DNA from: Bacillus bingmayongensis
GTDB lineage: Bacteria; Bacillota; Bacilli; Bacillales; Bacillaceae_G
Direction: 5' to 3'
Length of the DNA stretch: 64,000 nt
NCBI RefSeq assembly: GCF_000299035.1
Contig: NZ_JH921520.1
Span: 248,150-312,149 of the forward strand
Shown: piece after piece, positions 8,374 through 19,582 of the stretch
How the letters are laid out: every line of letters begins with the position of its first letter
How positions within the stretch are numbered: the stretch's first letter is position 1
Program-made: the position numbers and the translations under genes
Notes under the pieces: generated by a model
Told to the model about the DNA's origin: nothing
The model's database searches: none
The model's input: only the letters and a program-made list of their open reading frames with translations

Positions 8374-8401
8374 TGTATATGGACAAAGTATAAGAAGTAT
8401 G
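8374..8401 (-). promoter_or_regulatory. possible sigma-E promoter of ytrHI
   Basis: On the minus strand CATACTT, a 13-base spacer and CATATACA approximate the sigma-E -35 and -10 elements. They end about 23 bases upstream of the ytrH start. The assignment relies on the known sigma-E control of ytrHI in B. subtilis. Confidence 0.35.
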
Positions 8402-8403
8402 TT

Positions 8404-8433
8404 TTGATTTCCGCTTTCTTCTTCACCTATAAT
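8404..8433 (+). promoter_or_regulatory. sigma-A promoter of dnaE
   Basis: TTGATT (8404-8409) and TATAAT (8428-8433) are separated by 18 bases and lie just upstream of the dnaE ribosome-binding site. Confidence 0.6.
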
Positions 8434-8468
8434 GAAAGTAGTCAAATAGATAAAGAGAGGGTACAACA

Positions 8469-11400
8469 GTGAAGTTTGTGCATTTACAATGTCAAACCGT
8501 TTATAGTTTGTTAAAAAGTGCTTGTAAAATTGATGAACTTGTCGTTCGAGCGAAAGAGCTTGGATTTTCATCTCTCGCGATCACAGATGAAAATGTTATG
8601 TATGGAGTCATTCCGTTTTATAAGGCATGTAAGAAAAATGGAATTCAGCCCATTATTGGATTAACAGCCTCTATTTTTAGTGAGGAAGAAGAGAAGGCAT
8701 ATCCGCTCGTATTACTGGCAGAAAATGAAATAGGTTATCAAAACTTATTGAAAATTTCTAGCACCATCATGACGAAGTCAAAGGAAGGCATTCCTAAAAA
8801 GTGGCTTGCTCATTATGCAAAAGGGTTGATTGCGATTTCTCCAGGAAAAGATGGGGAAATTGAACAGTTATTGTTACAAGGAAAAGATGAGTTTGCTGAA
8901 GAAGTAGCTAGGGCGTATCAAAATATGTTTGGAAGCTTTTATATGAGTTTGCAGCATCATGCCATTCAAGATGAGTTGTTTCTACAAGAAAAGCTGCCGG
9001 AATTTATAAGTAGGTTGAATATACCACTCGTCGCAACCAATGATGTTCGTTATGTGAACCAAAGCGATGCGCTTGTGCACGAGTGCTTATTATCTGTTCA
9101 GAGCGGAACGAAGATGACTGATCCAGATAGACCAAGGCTCAAAACAGATCAATATTATTTAAAATCACTGGCTGAAATGGAAGCTTTATTTTCTCATATG
9201 GAAGAGGCTCTTCATAATACAGCTTTAATTGCGGAGCGTTGCCGTGTAGAAATTCCATTTCATGTAAATCAATTACCGAAGTTTCCTGTGCCATCTAATG
9301 AGACGAGTGATGCTTATTTACGTGGCATTTGTGAAGATGGATTAAAAAAGCGCTACGGTGTGCCAAAAGAGATACATAATCAGCGTTTAAATCACGAACT
9401 CGATGTTATTTCTCGCATGGGATTTAGCGATTATTTCCTTATTGTTTGGGATTTTATGAAATACGCACATGAACATGATATTTTAACAGGACCAGGCCGT
9501 GGTTCAGCAGCAGGTTCTCTTGTTTCTTATGTGTTAGAAATTACAGATATCGATCCAATTGAGTACGACTTGCTGTTTGAACGATTTCTAAATCCAGAAC
9601 GTGTTACGCTTCCAGATATTGATATTGATTTTCCGGACATTAGGCGTGATGAGATGATTCGTTATGTAAAAGATAAATATGGTCAGCTTCGCGTTGCTCA
9701 AATTGTTACGTTCGGAACGCTAGCGGCAAAAGCAGCGATTCGGGATATCGCTCGCGTAATGGGGCTTCCGCCGAGGGACATTGACATATTTTCCAAACTT
9801 ATTCCATCAAGACTTGGGATAACGCTAAAAGAAGCGTATGAAGAATCCGGGTCTCTTCGTGAATTTATACAAGGCAATCTCTTGCATGAACGCGTTTTTG
9901 AAATTGCGAAGCGCGTCGAAGGATTACCACGTCATACGTCTATTCATGCGGCGGGAGTCATTATGAGTCAGGAGCCGTTAACGGGAAGCGTTGCGATTCA
10001 AGAAGGGCATAATGATGTATATGTAACGCAATATCCAGCAGAAGTGTTAGAAGAACTTGGTCTGTTAAAAATGGACTTCTTAGGTTTACGTAATTTAACG
10101 TTACTTGAGAATATTCTTTCGTTTATTGTGACCAAAACAGGTAAACAAATTGATATACGAAATTTACCTCTTCAAGATGAAAAGACATTCCAGTTACTCG
10201 GAAGAGGAGATACAACAGGTGTATTCCAGCTCGAGTCTGGGGGAATGCGGAATGTATTACGCAATTTAAAACCAAATGAGTTTGAAGATATTGTTGCAGT
10301 TAACTCTTTATATCGTCCAGGACCGATGGAGCAAATCCCAACCTTTATTGAATCGAAACATGGAAAGCGCCAAATTCAATATTTACACCCTGATTTGAAA
10401 CCGATTTTAGAGAGCACATATGGTGTAATTGTCTACCAAGAGCAAATTATGCAAATCGCCTCGAAATTAGCCGGTTTTTCACTTGGGGAAGCTGACTTGC
10501 TCCGCCGTGCAGTAAGTAAGAAAAACCGTGAGATTTTAGATCAGGAACGAAAGCATTTTGTACAAGGGTGTTTACGAAATGGATACGATGAAACATCTGC
10601 AGAGCAAATATATGATTTAATTGTTAGATTTGCAAATTACGGTTTTAACCGAAGTCATGCGGTAGCGTATAGTATGATCGGATATCAACTGGCTTATTTA
10701 AAGGCAAATTACCCGTTAGAGTTTATGACAGCACTGTTATCAAGTGCGATTGGGAACGAAGATAAGATTGTGCAATATATACGCGAAACAAAGCGCAAAG
10801 GTTTTCGTGTTTTACCGCCGTCTCTTCATAGAAGTAGTTACAATTTCCAAATAGAAGGGAATGCAATTCGCTATAGTTTGCTTTCGATTCGGAATATCGG
10901 GATGGCTACAGTGAATGCGGTGATTGAGGAAAGAGAAAGAAATCCATTCCAAGATTTATTTGAATTTTGTCTTCGTATGCCAGCAAAGTTTGTTACAGAA
11001 CGCAATTTAGAGGCGTTTGTTTGGGCTGGCTGTTTCGATGATTTTCAAGTTTCGCGAACAACTTTGTTTAACAGCATTAAGGGTGCTCTAGAGTATGCAA
11101 GCCTTGCGCGTGAATTAGGGGAAGAAAGTGTCCCAAAATCAGTATATGTACAAGGAGAAGAGCTATCATTTATTGAACAATTAAATAATGAGAAAGAAGC
11201 GCTTGGCTTTTATTTATCCAGTTATCCAACGGCGCAGTACGCAAAGCTTGTAAAAGAACTGGAAATTCCATCGCTTGCGCAAGCGATGGGGCAAAAGCGA
11301 AAAGTACAGCGTGCCATTGTTTATATAACAGGTGTAAAAGTCATTCGGACGAAAAAATTGCAAAAAATGGCGTTCGTCACGTTTTGTGATCACAATGATG

Positions 11401-11798
11401 AAATGGAAGCGGTTGTTTTTCCGGAAACATATATTCATTTTTCTGAAAGGTTGCAAGAAGGTGAAATCGTTTTAGTTGAAGGGACGATTGAACAACGAAA
11501 CCACAAATTGCAATGGATTGTGAATGGGGTGTATCCGTTAGAACAAATGGATATTTACGATGGAATGAGAGAGGCGTCTATTTATGTGAAATTGCCGTCG
11601 CAGTATGAAAAAAAGTTGTTAAATCAGGTTACAAAAATATTGTTTCACTATTCAGGTTTTGCGAAAGTACTAATTTATTATGAAAAGGAACATAAAATGG
11701 TACAATTATCTCGTAGTTTGTCAATTCATCCAAGTGAGGAATGTTTAGGAACGCTTCGCGAAATAGTCGGTGAGGAAAATGTCGTAGTGAAAATATAA
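8469..11798 (+). CDS. dnaE: DnaE, DNA polymerase III alpha subunit
   Basis: This 1109-residue replicative polymerase extends RNA primers before PolC takes over in Bacillus. The order is an N-terminal PHP domain (about 1-210), the palm with a DIDIDF catalytic motif near residues 383-388, fingers with the YGFNRSHAVAYSMIGYQ segment, a helix-hairpin-helix region and a C-terminal OB fold. No DnaQ-type exonuclease is present, as expected for this subtype. The PHP site looks degenerate: the first motif reads HLQCQTVYSLL where proofreading-competent PHP domains carry HxH. The start codon is GTG with AGAGAGGG upstream. It is divergent from ytrHI. Confidence 0.95.
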   Translation: MKFVHLQCQTVYSLLKSACKIDELVVRAKELGFSSLAITDENVMYGVIPFYKACKKNGIQPIIGLTASIFSEEEEKAYPLVLLAENEIGYQNLLKISSTIMTKSKEGIPKKWLAHYAKGLIAISPGKDGEIEQLLLQGKDEFAEEVARAYQNMFGSFYMSLQHHAIQDELFLQEKLPEFISRLNIPLVATNDVRYVNQSDALVHECLLSVQSGTKMTDPDRPRLKTDQYYLKSLAEMEALFSHMEEALHNTALIAERCRVEIPFHVNQLPKFPVPSNETSDAYLRGICEDGLKKRYGVPKEIHNQRLNHELDVISRMGFSDYFLIVWDFMKYAHEHDILTGPGRGSAAGSLVSYVLEITDIDPIEYDLLFERFLNPERVTLPDIDIDFPDIRRDEMIRYVKDKYGQLRVAQIVTFGTLAAKAAIRDIARVMGLPPRDIDIFSKLIPSRLGITLKEAYEESGSLREFIQGNLLHERVFEIAKRVEGLPRHTSIHAAGVIMSQEPLTGSVAIQEGHNDVYVTQYPAEVLEELGLLKMDFLGLRNLTLLENILSFIVTKTGKQIDIRNLPLQDEKTFQLLGRGDTTGVFQLESGGMRNVLRNLKPNEFEDIVAVNSLYRPGPMEQIPTFIESKHGKRQIQYLHPDLKPILESTYGVIVYQEQIMQIASKLAGFSLGEADLLRRAVSKKNREILDQERKHFVQGCLRNGYDETSAEQIYDLIVRFANYGFNRSHAVAYSMIGYQLAYLKANYPLEFMTALLSSAIGNEDKIVQYIRETKRKGFRVLPPSLHRSSYNFQIEGNAIRYSLLSIRNIGMATVNAVIEERERNPFQDLFEFCLRMPAKFVTERNLEAFVWAGCFDDFQVSRTTLFNSIKGALEYASLARELGEESVPKSVYVQGEELSFIEQLNNEKEALGFYLSSYPTAQYAKLVKELEIPSLAQAMGQKRKVQRAIVYITGVKVIRTKKLQKMAFVTFCDHNDEMEAVVFPETYIHFSERLQEGEIVLVEGTIEQRNHKLQWIVNGVYPLEQMDIYDGMREASIYVKLPSQYEKKLLNQVTKILFHYSGFAKVLIYYEKEHKMVQLSRSLSIHPSEECLGTLREIVGEENVVVKI

Positions 11799-11901
11799 TG
11801 GACAATTTCCCTCTAGTTCGATTATTATAGTAATAGTGTTCGTGGTCAGACCACTTGGAGAGAATGATATCAGCAAGAATAATTTGAGGAGAGTGGATAG
11901 T

Positions 11902-13140
11902 TTGTCAACACTTCGTGAAGAAGCACTTCACATGCATAAAGTGCATCAAGGAAAATTAGAAACTGTATCAAAAGTAAAAGTAGAAAATGCTAAAGATTTA
12001 AGTCTTGCATATTCTCCAGGGGTTGCAGAACCTTGTAAAGAAATTTATGACGATAAAAGTAAGGTATATGAATATACAATGAAGGGAAACATGGTAGCAG
12101 TTGTGACGGACGGAACAGCTGTGCTTGGTCTTGGTAACATTGGACCAGAAGCATCTCTTCCAGTAATGGAAGGTAAAGCAGTCTTATTCAAAAGCTTTGC
12201 TGGCGTAGATGCATTCCCAATTGCCTTAAATACAAACGATGTAGATAAAATTATTGAAACTGTAAAATTAATGGAGCCAACATTTGGCGGTGTAAACTTA
12301 GAAGATATCGCAGCACCAAACTGCTTTATCATTGAAGAACGTTTGAAAAAAGAAACAAATATTCCTGTATTCCATGATGATCAACACGGAACAGCTATCG
12401 TAACAGTAGCAGGACTTGTAAACGCACTTAAGCTAGTTGGAAAGAAAATGTCTGACATTAAAGTTGTAGCAAATGGTGCAGGTGCAGCGGGTATTGCAAT
12501 TATTAAACTTTTATATCGCTATGGTGTACGTGACATTATTATGTGTGACCGAAAAGGCGCAATTTATGAAGGTCGCCCTGTTGGCATGAACCCGGTGAAA
12601 GATGAAGTTGCAAAATATACGAATAAAAATCGTATGGAAGGTTCATTAGCTGATGTTGTACAAGGTGCGGATGTATTTATCGGTGTATCTGTAGAGGGTG
12701 CATTAACAGAAGAAATGGTTCGTACAATGAATGACGAGGCAATTATTTTTGCGATGGCAAATCCGGTTCCAGAAATTATGCCAGAAATTGCGAAAGCAGC
12801 AGGCGCAGCTGTTGTTGGGACTGGTCGCTCTGACTTCCCGAACCAAGTAAATAATGTACTAGCGTTCCCTGGTATTTTCCGTGGTGCACTTGATGTACAT
12901 GCTACGCAAATTAATGAAGAAATGAAAATGGCAGCTGTAGAGGCTATTGCAGAGCTTGTAGCGGCAGATGAGCTAAATTCAGACTATATCATTCCAGCTC
13001 CGTTTGATGCGCGTGTAGCGCCTCAGGTAGCGGCTTACGTTGCAAAAGCTGCGATGGAGACAGGAGTAGCTCGCCGTCAAGTAGATCCAAATGAAATCGC
13101 TGAGAAAACAAAACAATTAGCGCTGATTGGTAAAGAGTAA
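11902..13140 (+). CDS. ytsJ: malic enzyme, YtsJ type (probably NADP-dependent)
   Basis: This 412-residue enzyme decarboxylates malate to pyruvate, probably with NADP by analogy to B. subtilis YtsJ. The signatures are YSPGVAEPC, TDGTAVLGLGNIGP, VFHDDQHGTAIVT and the nucleotide-binding VVANGAGAAGIAI. The start is assigned to TTG 11902 (reading STLREEALHMHKV), which matches the family N-terminus and has GAGGAGAG upstream. The open frame extends 22 codons further, but that part has no ribosome-binding site and no similarity to the family. A GntR-type regulator gene follows after 14 bases and probably shares the transcript. Confidence 0.92.
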   Translation: MSTLREEALHMHKVHQGKLETVSKVKVENAKDLSLAYSPGVAEPCKEIYDDKSKVYEYTMKGNMVAVVTDGTAVLGLGNIGPEASLPVMEGKAVLFKSFAGVDAFPIALNTNDVDKIIETVKLMEPTFGGVNLEDIAAPNCFIIEERLKKETNIPVFHDDQHGTAIVTVAGLVNALKLVGKKMSDIKVVANGAGAAGIAIIKLLYRYGVRDIIMCDRKGAIYEGRPVGMNPVKDEVAKYTNKNRMEGSLADVVQGADVFIGVSVEGALTEEMVRTMNDEAIIFAMANPVPEIMPEIAKAAGAAVVGTGRSDFPNQVNNVLAFPGIFRGALDVHATQINEEMKMAAVEAIAELVAADELNSDYIIPAPFDARVAPQVAAYVAKAAMETGVARRQVDPNEIAEKTKQLALIGKE

Positions 13141-13154
13141 GCGAGGAATTTCTA

Positions 13155-13799
13155 TTGACATCATCAAATACAAAAGTATATCTCGAAATTGTAAAGAAAA
13201 TCCGTTCCATTATGGAAGAGGATGGTTTAGTAGCAGGTGATCGCTTACCATCTGAGCGTGAGCTGAGCGCACGTTTGAACGTTGGACGTTCATCTGTACG
13301 TGAAGCATTGCGAGCATTAGAACTTGTAGGATTAATTGAAACGAGACGCGGCGAAGGGACGTTTATTCGAAACTTCTATGACAATGGTCTTGTCAAATTA
13401 ATCGCACCATTTTTACTACAAGATGAGAAAACAATTCGTGATTTGTTACAGACGAAACGATTGCTTGAAAAAGATGTTCTTCGAATCGTATGTGAGTTAT
13501 CGGAAGAAACGTTCCCTAGTGTGCTAGGTATGTTACAACAAGTTCTGAAAAAGGACGAGAGCTCAATCCAGGAGTTTCATCAAACGTTTTTCAAAACACT
13601 TATTGAACAAGTAGACAATTATTTACTATATCGAATTTGGAGAATTGTAAATGATTATGTTGCGACTCTTTCTTGTGAAAATTCGCTAGAATCTATAGAA
13701 ATCTATAGAAAGCTTTATGAAGCGCTATATGCGAAAAAAGAAGAGGAAGCGCTAAAAATTTATGATGAATTAATGGAAAACATACAGTTTCACTCGTAA
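13155..13799 (+). CDS. FadR/GntR-family transcriptional regulator
   Basis: This 214-residue regulator has an N-terminal winged helix (about 5-75, with GDRLPSERELSARLNVGRSSVREALRALE) and a C-terminal all-helical FCD-like effector domain (about 85-210). Such proteins repress genes of carboxylate or fatty-acid metabolism and release DNA on binding an organic acid or acyl-CoA. The start is TTG with a GCGAGGAA site. It sits 14 bases after malic enzyme and just upstream of accDA, so malate/pyruvate or acetyl-CoA metabolism is a likely target. The effector cannot be read from the sequence. Confidence 0.8.
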   Translation: MTSSNTKVYLEIVKKIRSIMEEDGLVAGDRLPSERELSARLNVGRSSVREALRALELVGLIETRRGEGTFIRNFYDNGLVKLIAPFLLQDEKTIRDLLQTKRLLEKDVLRIVCELSEETFPSVLGMLQQVLKKDESSIQEFHQTFFKTLIEQVDNYLLYRIWRIVNDYVATLSCENSLESIEIYRKLYEALYAKKEEEALKIYDELMENIQFHS

Positions 13800-13908
13800 T
13801 GTATAAAATTTGTCGAAATGACCATGACACGTTATGACAAACAATCTATCGCGCAGCGGTTAAAGTTAAACGTAAAGAGAGAGGTTATTAGACAGATTAA
13901 GAAGACCA

Positions 13909-13947
13909 GGCTAACATCAAACTTTGGTGTTAGCCCCGTTTTCTTCC
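13909..13947 (+). terminator. terminator or leader hairpin before accD
   Basis: The arms ggctaacatcaaa and tttggtgttagcc (one T:G wobble) form a 13-bp stem followed by ccgttttctt. It ends the malic enzyme/regulator transcript, or acts as a leader hairpin in an accDA transcript that starts upstream. Confidence 0.55.
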
Positions 13948-13984
13948 TACCCTAACCTTAGCTCTCATCAAAGGGGGTCAAATT

Positions 13985-14854
13985 GTGCTAAGAGATTTAT
14001 TCGTAAAAAAGAAAAAGTATGCTGCAATTCCTTCAGAACAAGTACGAAAAGATGTACCGGACGGTGTAATGACAAAATGTCCGAAATGTAAGAAAATCAT
14101 GTATACAAAAGAGCTTCTTAAAAATTTAAAAGTATGTGTGAATTGTGGTTATCATCACCCTATGAATGCATGGGAACGCCTTAATAGTGTATTGGATGAA
14201 GGGACATTCCGTGAGTATGACAAAGAGATGGTTTCGTTAAATCCACTTGAGTTTCCAAACTATGAAGAAAAATTAGAGAGTGATCGCAAGAAAACAGAAT
14301 TAAATGAAGCGGTTGTGACAGGTGAAGGAACAATTGATGAAATGCTTGTTGTCGTTGCAGTAATGGATTCTCGCTTTCGAATGGGCAGCATGGGCTCTGT
14401 TGTAGGTGAAAAAATTGCACGTGCAGTTGAAAAAGCATACGAATTACAAGTGCCATTTATTATCTTTACTGCATCGGGCGGTGCGCGCATGCAAGAAGGT
14501 ATTTTAAGCTTAATGCAAATGGCAAAAACGAGCGTAGCTTTGAAAAAGCATAGCAATGCTGGAGGATTATTTATTTCTGTTATGACGCATCCAACGACAG
14601 GTGGTGTTTCAGCGAGTTTTGCTTCACTTGGTGATTATAATCTTGCAGAACCAGGTGCACTTATCGGCTTTGCTGGTAGACGTGTAATTGAACAAACGGT
14701 GCGTGAGAAACTGCCAGAAGATTTTCAAACGGCAGAGTTTTTACTAGATCATGGTCAATTGGATGCGGTTGTACATCGTAATGATATGAAAGATTCGCTC
14801 CGTAAGATTTTAGAAGTTCATCAAGGAGGGGAAACGGCTGTATGGCAGAGCTAG
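13985..14854 (+). CDS. accD: AccD, acetyl-CoA carboxylase carboxyltransferase beta subunit
   Basis: This 289-residue subunit, with AccA, transfers the carboxyl group from carboxybiotin to acetyl-CoA, giving malonyl-CoA for fatty-acid synthesis. It has an N-terminal zinc ribbon ([13 protein letters not shown], then CVNCGYH, about residues 32-56) and a crotonase-fold domain with [10 protein letters not shown] and [14 protein letters not shown]. The start is GTG at 13985 with AAAGGGGG upstream. Its 3' end overlaps accA by 13 bases, which indicates translational coupling of the two subunits. Confidence 0.95.
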   Translation: MLRDLFVKKKKYAAIPSEQVRKDVPDGVMTKCPKCKKIMYTKELLKNLKVCVNCGYHHPMNAWERLNSVLDEGTFREYDKEMVSLNPLEFPNYEEKLESDRKKTELNEAVVTGEGTIDEMLVVVAVMDSRFRMGSMGSVVGEKIARAVEKAYELQVPFIIFTASGGARMQEGILSLMQMAKTSVALKKHSNAGGLFISVMTHPTTGGVSASFASLGDYNLAEPGALIGFAGRRVIEQTVREKLPEDFQTAEFLLDHGQLDAVVHRNDMKDSLRKILEVHQGGETAVWQS

Positions 14855-15816
14855 AATTTGAAAAACCAGTTGTTGAGCTAAGAAATAAGATTCGTGAACT
14901 GAAAGACTATACGAAAAACAGCCAGATGGACTTCAGTGAGGAGATTCGTATCTTGGAACACAAGCTAGAAAATTTAGAGGAAGAAATATACGGCAATATG
15001 AAAGTATGGGATCGCGTTCAAATTGCTCGTCATGCAGAGAGGCCGACAACGCTCGATTATATTGAGCACTTATTTACTGATTTTTTCGAATGTCATGGAG
15101 ATCGTCTATATGGCGATGATGCAGCGATTGTCGGCGGCATAGCGAAATATGATGGAATGCCTGTAACGGTAATTGGGCACCAGCGCGGGAAAGATACGAA
15201 AGAGAATATTCGTCGTAATTTTGGAATGCCTCATCCAGAAGGATATCGAAAGGCACTACGTTTAATGAAGCAAGCGGAGAAATTTAATCGTCCAATCATC
15301 TGTTTCATTGATACAAAAGGTGCTTACCCTGGTAAAGCAGCTGAAGAACGTGGCCAAAGTGAAGCCATTGCCCGTAATTTATTTGAAATGGCAGGGCTTA
15401 CTGTACCTGTTATTTGTATTGTTATCGGTGAAGGTGGCAGTGGGGGTGCGCTAGGTCTTGGAGTAGGAGATTACATTTATATGCTAGAAAATTCCACTTA
15501 TTCTGTTATTAGTCCAGAAGGGGCAGCGACAATTCTTTGGAAGGATGCTACAAAAGCAAAAGATGCTGCTGAAGCTCTAAAAATTACAGCAGCAGATTTA
15601 AAAGAATTAGGTGTAATTGACGAAATTATTCCAGAAGCGCGCGGCGGTGCCCATCGTAATATTTTAAAGCAATCAGAAAATATTGACCTGATGCTCAAAA
15701 AAACATTTGGTCAATTAAACGGTATTTCGAAAGATGAATTAATCGAAAAACGTTATGAAAAATATATGAAAATTGGGCAAGTTTCGTTTTCAAACGCTTC
15801 CATTTGGATAAAATAA
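14842..15816 (+). CDS. accA: AccA, acetyl-CoA carboxylase carboxyltransferase alpha subunit
   Basis: This 324-residue crotonase-fold subunit pairs with AccD. The N-terminal helical part (about 1-60) is followed by the carboxyltransferase core, with [37 protein letters not shown] and [12 protein letters not shown]. Length and ends match the Bacillus family. The start codon lies inside accD next to AAGGAGGGG. A terminator follows directly, so accDA forms a two-gene unit separate from pfkA-pyk. Confidence 0.95.
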   Translation: MAELEFEKPVVELRNKIRELKDYTKNSQMDFSEEIRILEHKLENLEEEIYGNMKVWDRVQIARHAERPTTLDYIEHLFTDFFECHGDRLYGDDAAIVGGIAKYDGMPVTVIGHQRGKDTKENIRRNFGMPHPEGYRKALRLMKQAEKFNRPIICFIDTKGAYPGKAAEERGQSEAIARNLFEMAGLTVPVICIVIGEGGSGGALGLGVGDYIYMLENSTYSVISPEGAATILWKDATKAKDAAEALKITAADLKELGVIDEIIPEARGGAHRNILKQSENIDLMLKKTFGQLNGISKDELIEKRYEKYMKIGQVSFSNASIWIK

Positions 15817-15817
15817 G

Positions 15818-15855
15818 AAAAGCGTGCGTTCCATTTCGCGAATGCACGTTTTTAT
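15818..15855 (+). terminator. accDA terminator
   Basis: The arms cgtgcgttc and gaatgcacg form a stem followed by tttttatt, right after the accA stop. Confidence 0.75.
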
Positions 15856-15938
15856 TGTGAAAAGACACATCTTCTCCATTGTATTTTTATATTTCTTCAT
15901 GTTATTTTATTATAAGGCAAATAATCTTTTTGAGGTGA

Positions 15939-16904
<966 letters not shown>

Positions 16905-16957
16905 TCGGCGTAATGTCTGATATTTGGGAACGGTTTCATAATTTTCGGAGGTGCAAT

Positions 16958-18715
16958 ATGCGTAAAACAAAAATTGTATGTACTATAGGTCCTGCTAGTG
17001 AAAGTATTGAAAAATTAGAGCGATTAATCGAAGCGGGTATGAACGTTGCTCGTTTAAACTTCTCTCATGGTAGCCATGAAGAGCACGGAGCACGTATTAA
17101 AAACATTCGTGAAGCTTCAAAGAAAACTGGTAAAACAGTTGCAATCTTACTTGATACAAAAGGTCCAGAAATCCGTACGCATGACTTTGTAGACGGACAA
17201 GCTGAATTAGTAACAGGTGCAGAAGTTGTAATTTCTACAGAGCAAGTATTAGGAACTGCAGAGAAGTTCTCTGTATCTTATGCTGGTCTTTATGACGATG
17301 TAGACCCAGGTTCTCGCATTCTAATCGATGACGGTCTTATCGAACTAGAAGTAATCGAGAAAGCTGACGGAAACATTCGTACAAAAGTATTAAACAGCGG
17401 AACTGTAAAAAATAAAAAAGGTGTTAACGTACCAAACGTAAGCATTAAGCTTCCTGGTATCACTGAAAAAGACGTAAAAGATATCGTCTTCGGTATCGAG
17501 CAAAAAGTTGATTTCATCGCAGCATCTTTCGTACGTAAAGCAGCTGACGTATTAGAAATCCGTGAATTATTAGAAGAGCACAATGCAGGGTTCATCCAAA
17601 TCGTACCAAAAATCGAGAACCAAGAAGGTATCGATAACATCGATTCAATCTTAGAAGTTTCTGACGGTTTAATGGTAGCTCGTGGTGATATGGGTGTGGA
17701 AATTCCACCAGAAGAAGTGCCATTAGTACAAAAACGTCTAATCAAAAAATGTAACGTGTTAGGTAAACCGGTTATTACTGCAACACAAATGTTAGATTCT
17801 ATGCAACGTAACCCACGTCCAACTCGTGCGGAAGCAAGTGATGTAGCGAACGCAATCTTCGATGGTACAGATGCAATCATGCTTTCTGGTGAAACTGCAG
17901 CGGGTCAATATCCAGTAGAAGCAGTAACAATGATGGCAAATATTGCGACACGCGTTGAAAAATCATTACAATATGAAGATATGTTCAAAAAACGTATTAA
18001 AGAGTTCACTCCAACAATTACAGATGCGATTAGCCAATCTGTTGCGCACACAGCACTTGCTCTTGATGTAGCTGCAATCGTAGCTCCGACAGAAAGTGGA
18101 TATACTGCAAAAATGATCTCTAAATATCGTCCGAAATCTCCAATCGTAGCTGTAACATCTGACGAGCAAGTAGGCCGTCGTCTTGCGCTTGTTTGGGGTG
18201 TACAAGCATTTATGGCTGGAAAACGTGCGGCATCTACTGATGAAATGTTAGATACTGCAATTCAAACAGGTATGGATGCGGGTCTAATCGGACTTGGAGA
18301 TACTGTTGTAATTACTGCTGGTGTTCCAGTTGCTGAAACTGGTACAACAAACTTAATGAAAATTCATGTTGTTGGCGAAGAAATCGCTAAAGGACAAGGG
18401 ATTGGTCGCAAAGCTGCAAAAGGTAAAGTAGTTGTAGCGAAAACAGCTGAGGAAGCAGTAGCAAACGTAACAGAAGGAGATATCCTAGTTACAACAAGCA
18501 CTGATAAAGATATGATTCCTGCAATTGAAAAAGCTGCAGCTCTAGTTGTAGAAGAGGGTGGCTTAACAAGCCATGCGGCTGTTGTAGGTGTATCAATCGG
18601 TATTCCGGTTATCGTTGGTGTAAATGGTGTAACAGCAACTTTAAAAAATGGCCAAGAAGTAACAGTTGATGCAGCGCGCGGAATTGTTTATAATGGACAT
18701 GCGGAAGTGCTATAA
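16958..18715 (+). CDS. pyk: Pyk, pyruvate kinase with C-terminal PEP-utiliser domain
   Basis: This 585-residue enzyme converts PEP and ADP to pyruvate and ATP. The N-terminal [14 protein letters not shown], the catalytic lysine region ASFVRK and the TQMLDSM...[14 protein letters not shown] segment are intact. The C-terminus carries the extra phosphohistidine-type domain found in Bacillus ([21 protein letters not shown], about residues 530-575). The start is put at the ATG at 16958 behind CGGAGGTG; an in-frame ATG 15 codons upstream has no ribosome-binding site. It is co-transcribed with pfkA and ends at a strong terminator. Confidence 0.96.
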   Translation: MRKTKIVCTIGPASESIEKLERLIEAGMNVARLNFSHGSHEEHGARIKNIREASKKTGKTVAILLDTKGPEIRTHDFVDGQAELVTGAEVVISTEQVLGTAEKFSVSYAGLYDDVDPGSRILIDDGLIELEVIEKADGNIRTKVLNSGTVKNKKGVNVPNVSIKLPGITEKDVKDIVFGIEQKVDFIAASFVRKAADVLEIRELLEEHNAGFIQIVPKIENQEGIDNIDSILEVSDGLMVARGDMGVEIPPEEVPLVQKRLIKKCNVLGKPVITATQMLDSMQRNPRPTRAEASDVANAIFDGTDAIMLSGETAAGQYPVEAVTMMANIATRVEKSLQYEDMFKKRIKEFTPTITDAISQSVAHTALALDVAAIVAPTESGYTAKMISKYRPKSPIVAVTSDEQVGRRLALVWGVQAFMAGKRAASTDEMLDTAIQTGMDAGLIGLGDTVVITAGVPVAETGTTNLMKIHVVGEEIAKGQGIGRKAAKGKVVVAKTAEEAVANVTEGDILVTTSTDKDMIPAIEKAAALVVEEGGLTSHAAVVGVSIGIPVIVGVNGVTATLKNGQEVTVDAARGIVYNGHAEVL

Positions 18716-18725
18716 GAAGTAATGT

Positions 18726-18758
18726 GAAGAGAAGGATGGGAGTCCTTCTCTTTTTTTT
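18726..18758 (+). terminator. pfkA-pyk operon terminator
   Basis: The arms agagaagga and tccttctct are followed by a run of eight T residues. Confidence 0.88.
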
Positions 18759-18943
18759 ACACCCAGAATAGTGAAGATATATGAGGTTTGATAGTGATAG
18801 GGGTTCTATTATTAGCGTCTAAGAGGCCCTTAGAGGTGTTTTTATGCCTGATAAGGTTTTTGGTTATTGTTTTATATAAAAGGGCAGTAAAGCGTTGTTT
18901 TGAGGGGATAAGGACGTATGAGGAAATATGAAGGAGTGGGAGA

Positions 18944-19333
18944 ATGAAGTGGATGTTGTTTCTTTTTATTTTGATTCCGGCAGTTGAAATAACTGTGCTG
19001 ATTGGTTCTAGTCATTTAATTGGTCTTTGGTCAACATTTGCTATGATTGTGTTTACTGGCATTCTTGGCGCTTATTTAGCGAAAAAACAAGGATTTAAGG
19101 TGTTGAGAGAAATTCAATCGAGATTGAATAATGGTGAGATGCCAGCTGATGCAGTACTAGATGGAATCTTTGTCTTTGTAGGTGGAGTGCTTTTAATACT
19201 TCCTGGGTATGTAACAGATGTGATAGGGTTTGTTTTCATCTTCCCGATGACAAGAAAGTTGTTTAAGCCTTTTATAATGAAATGGTTAGAATGGAAATTG
19301 AGAAGGAATACAACCGTTATAGTACAAAAATAA
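18944..19333 (+). CDS. fxsA: FxsA-family membrane protein (YtzA)
   Basis: This 129-residue protein has four hydrophobic segments, about 1-22, 25-45, 68-88 and 90-105, with the FxsA-type PAVEITVLI and MPADAVLDGIFVFVGGVLLILPG motifs. E. coli FxsA relieves phage T7 exclusion by F-plasmid PifA, but the role in Bacillus is unknown. A GAAGGAGTGGG ribosome-binding site is clear. It is a single gene between the pyk terminator and its own terminator. Confidence 0.85.
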   Translation: MKWMLFLFILIPAVEITVLIGSSHLIGLWSTFAMIVFTGILGAYLAKKQGFKVLREIQSRLNNGEMPADAVLDGIFVFVGGVLLILPGYVTDVIGFVFIFPMTRKLFKPFIMKWLEWKLRRNTTVIVQK

Positions 19334-19370
19334 CACTTAGAACATGAAGCGTTCTAAGTGTTATTTTTTT
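19330..19370 (+). terminator. fxsA terminator
   Basis: The perfect arms aacacttagaac and gttctaagtgtt are followed by a seven-T tract. Confidence 0.88.
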
Positions 19371-19487
19371 GTCGAATTATAAAATGTATATTTATTCATT
19401 TGTAGAAAAAGGAAGAAAAGGGAATAATAAAAATGTAGAAAATAGAATAAAAATGTAAAAATGACCTTGGGAGTGTCATTTTACGCA

Positions 19488-19533
19488 AAAAACAAGGGAA
19501 TTATCCATTTATTATGGGTAATTCCCTTGTTTT
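19488..19533 (-). terminator. ytvI terminator
   Basis: The arms aaaacaagggaatta and taattcccttgtttt form a long stem with A/T tracts on both sides, about 50 bases past the ytvI stop. A second perfect 8-bp hairpin (19458-19482) lies next to it. Confidence 0.8.
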
Positions 19534-19582
19534 ATTTTTAAAAGAAAATTTGAATGTAAGACTTGGATGAGAGTGAAAAATA

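Noticed and set aside
11836-11901. 22-codon N-terminal extension of malic enzyme
   Set aside because: It has no ribosome-binding site before it and no match to the family, whose N-terminus begins at the TTG at 11902.
17290-17880. 196-codon antisense frame inside pyk
   Set aside because: It is a shadow of the codon pattern of a highly expressed gene; there is no ribosome-binding site and no recognisable domain.
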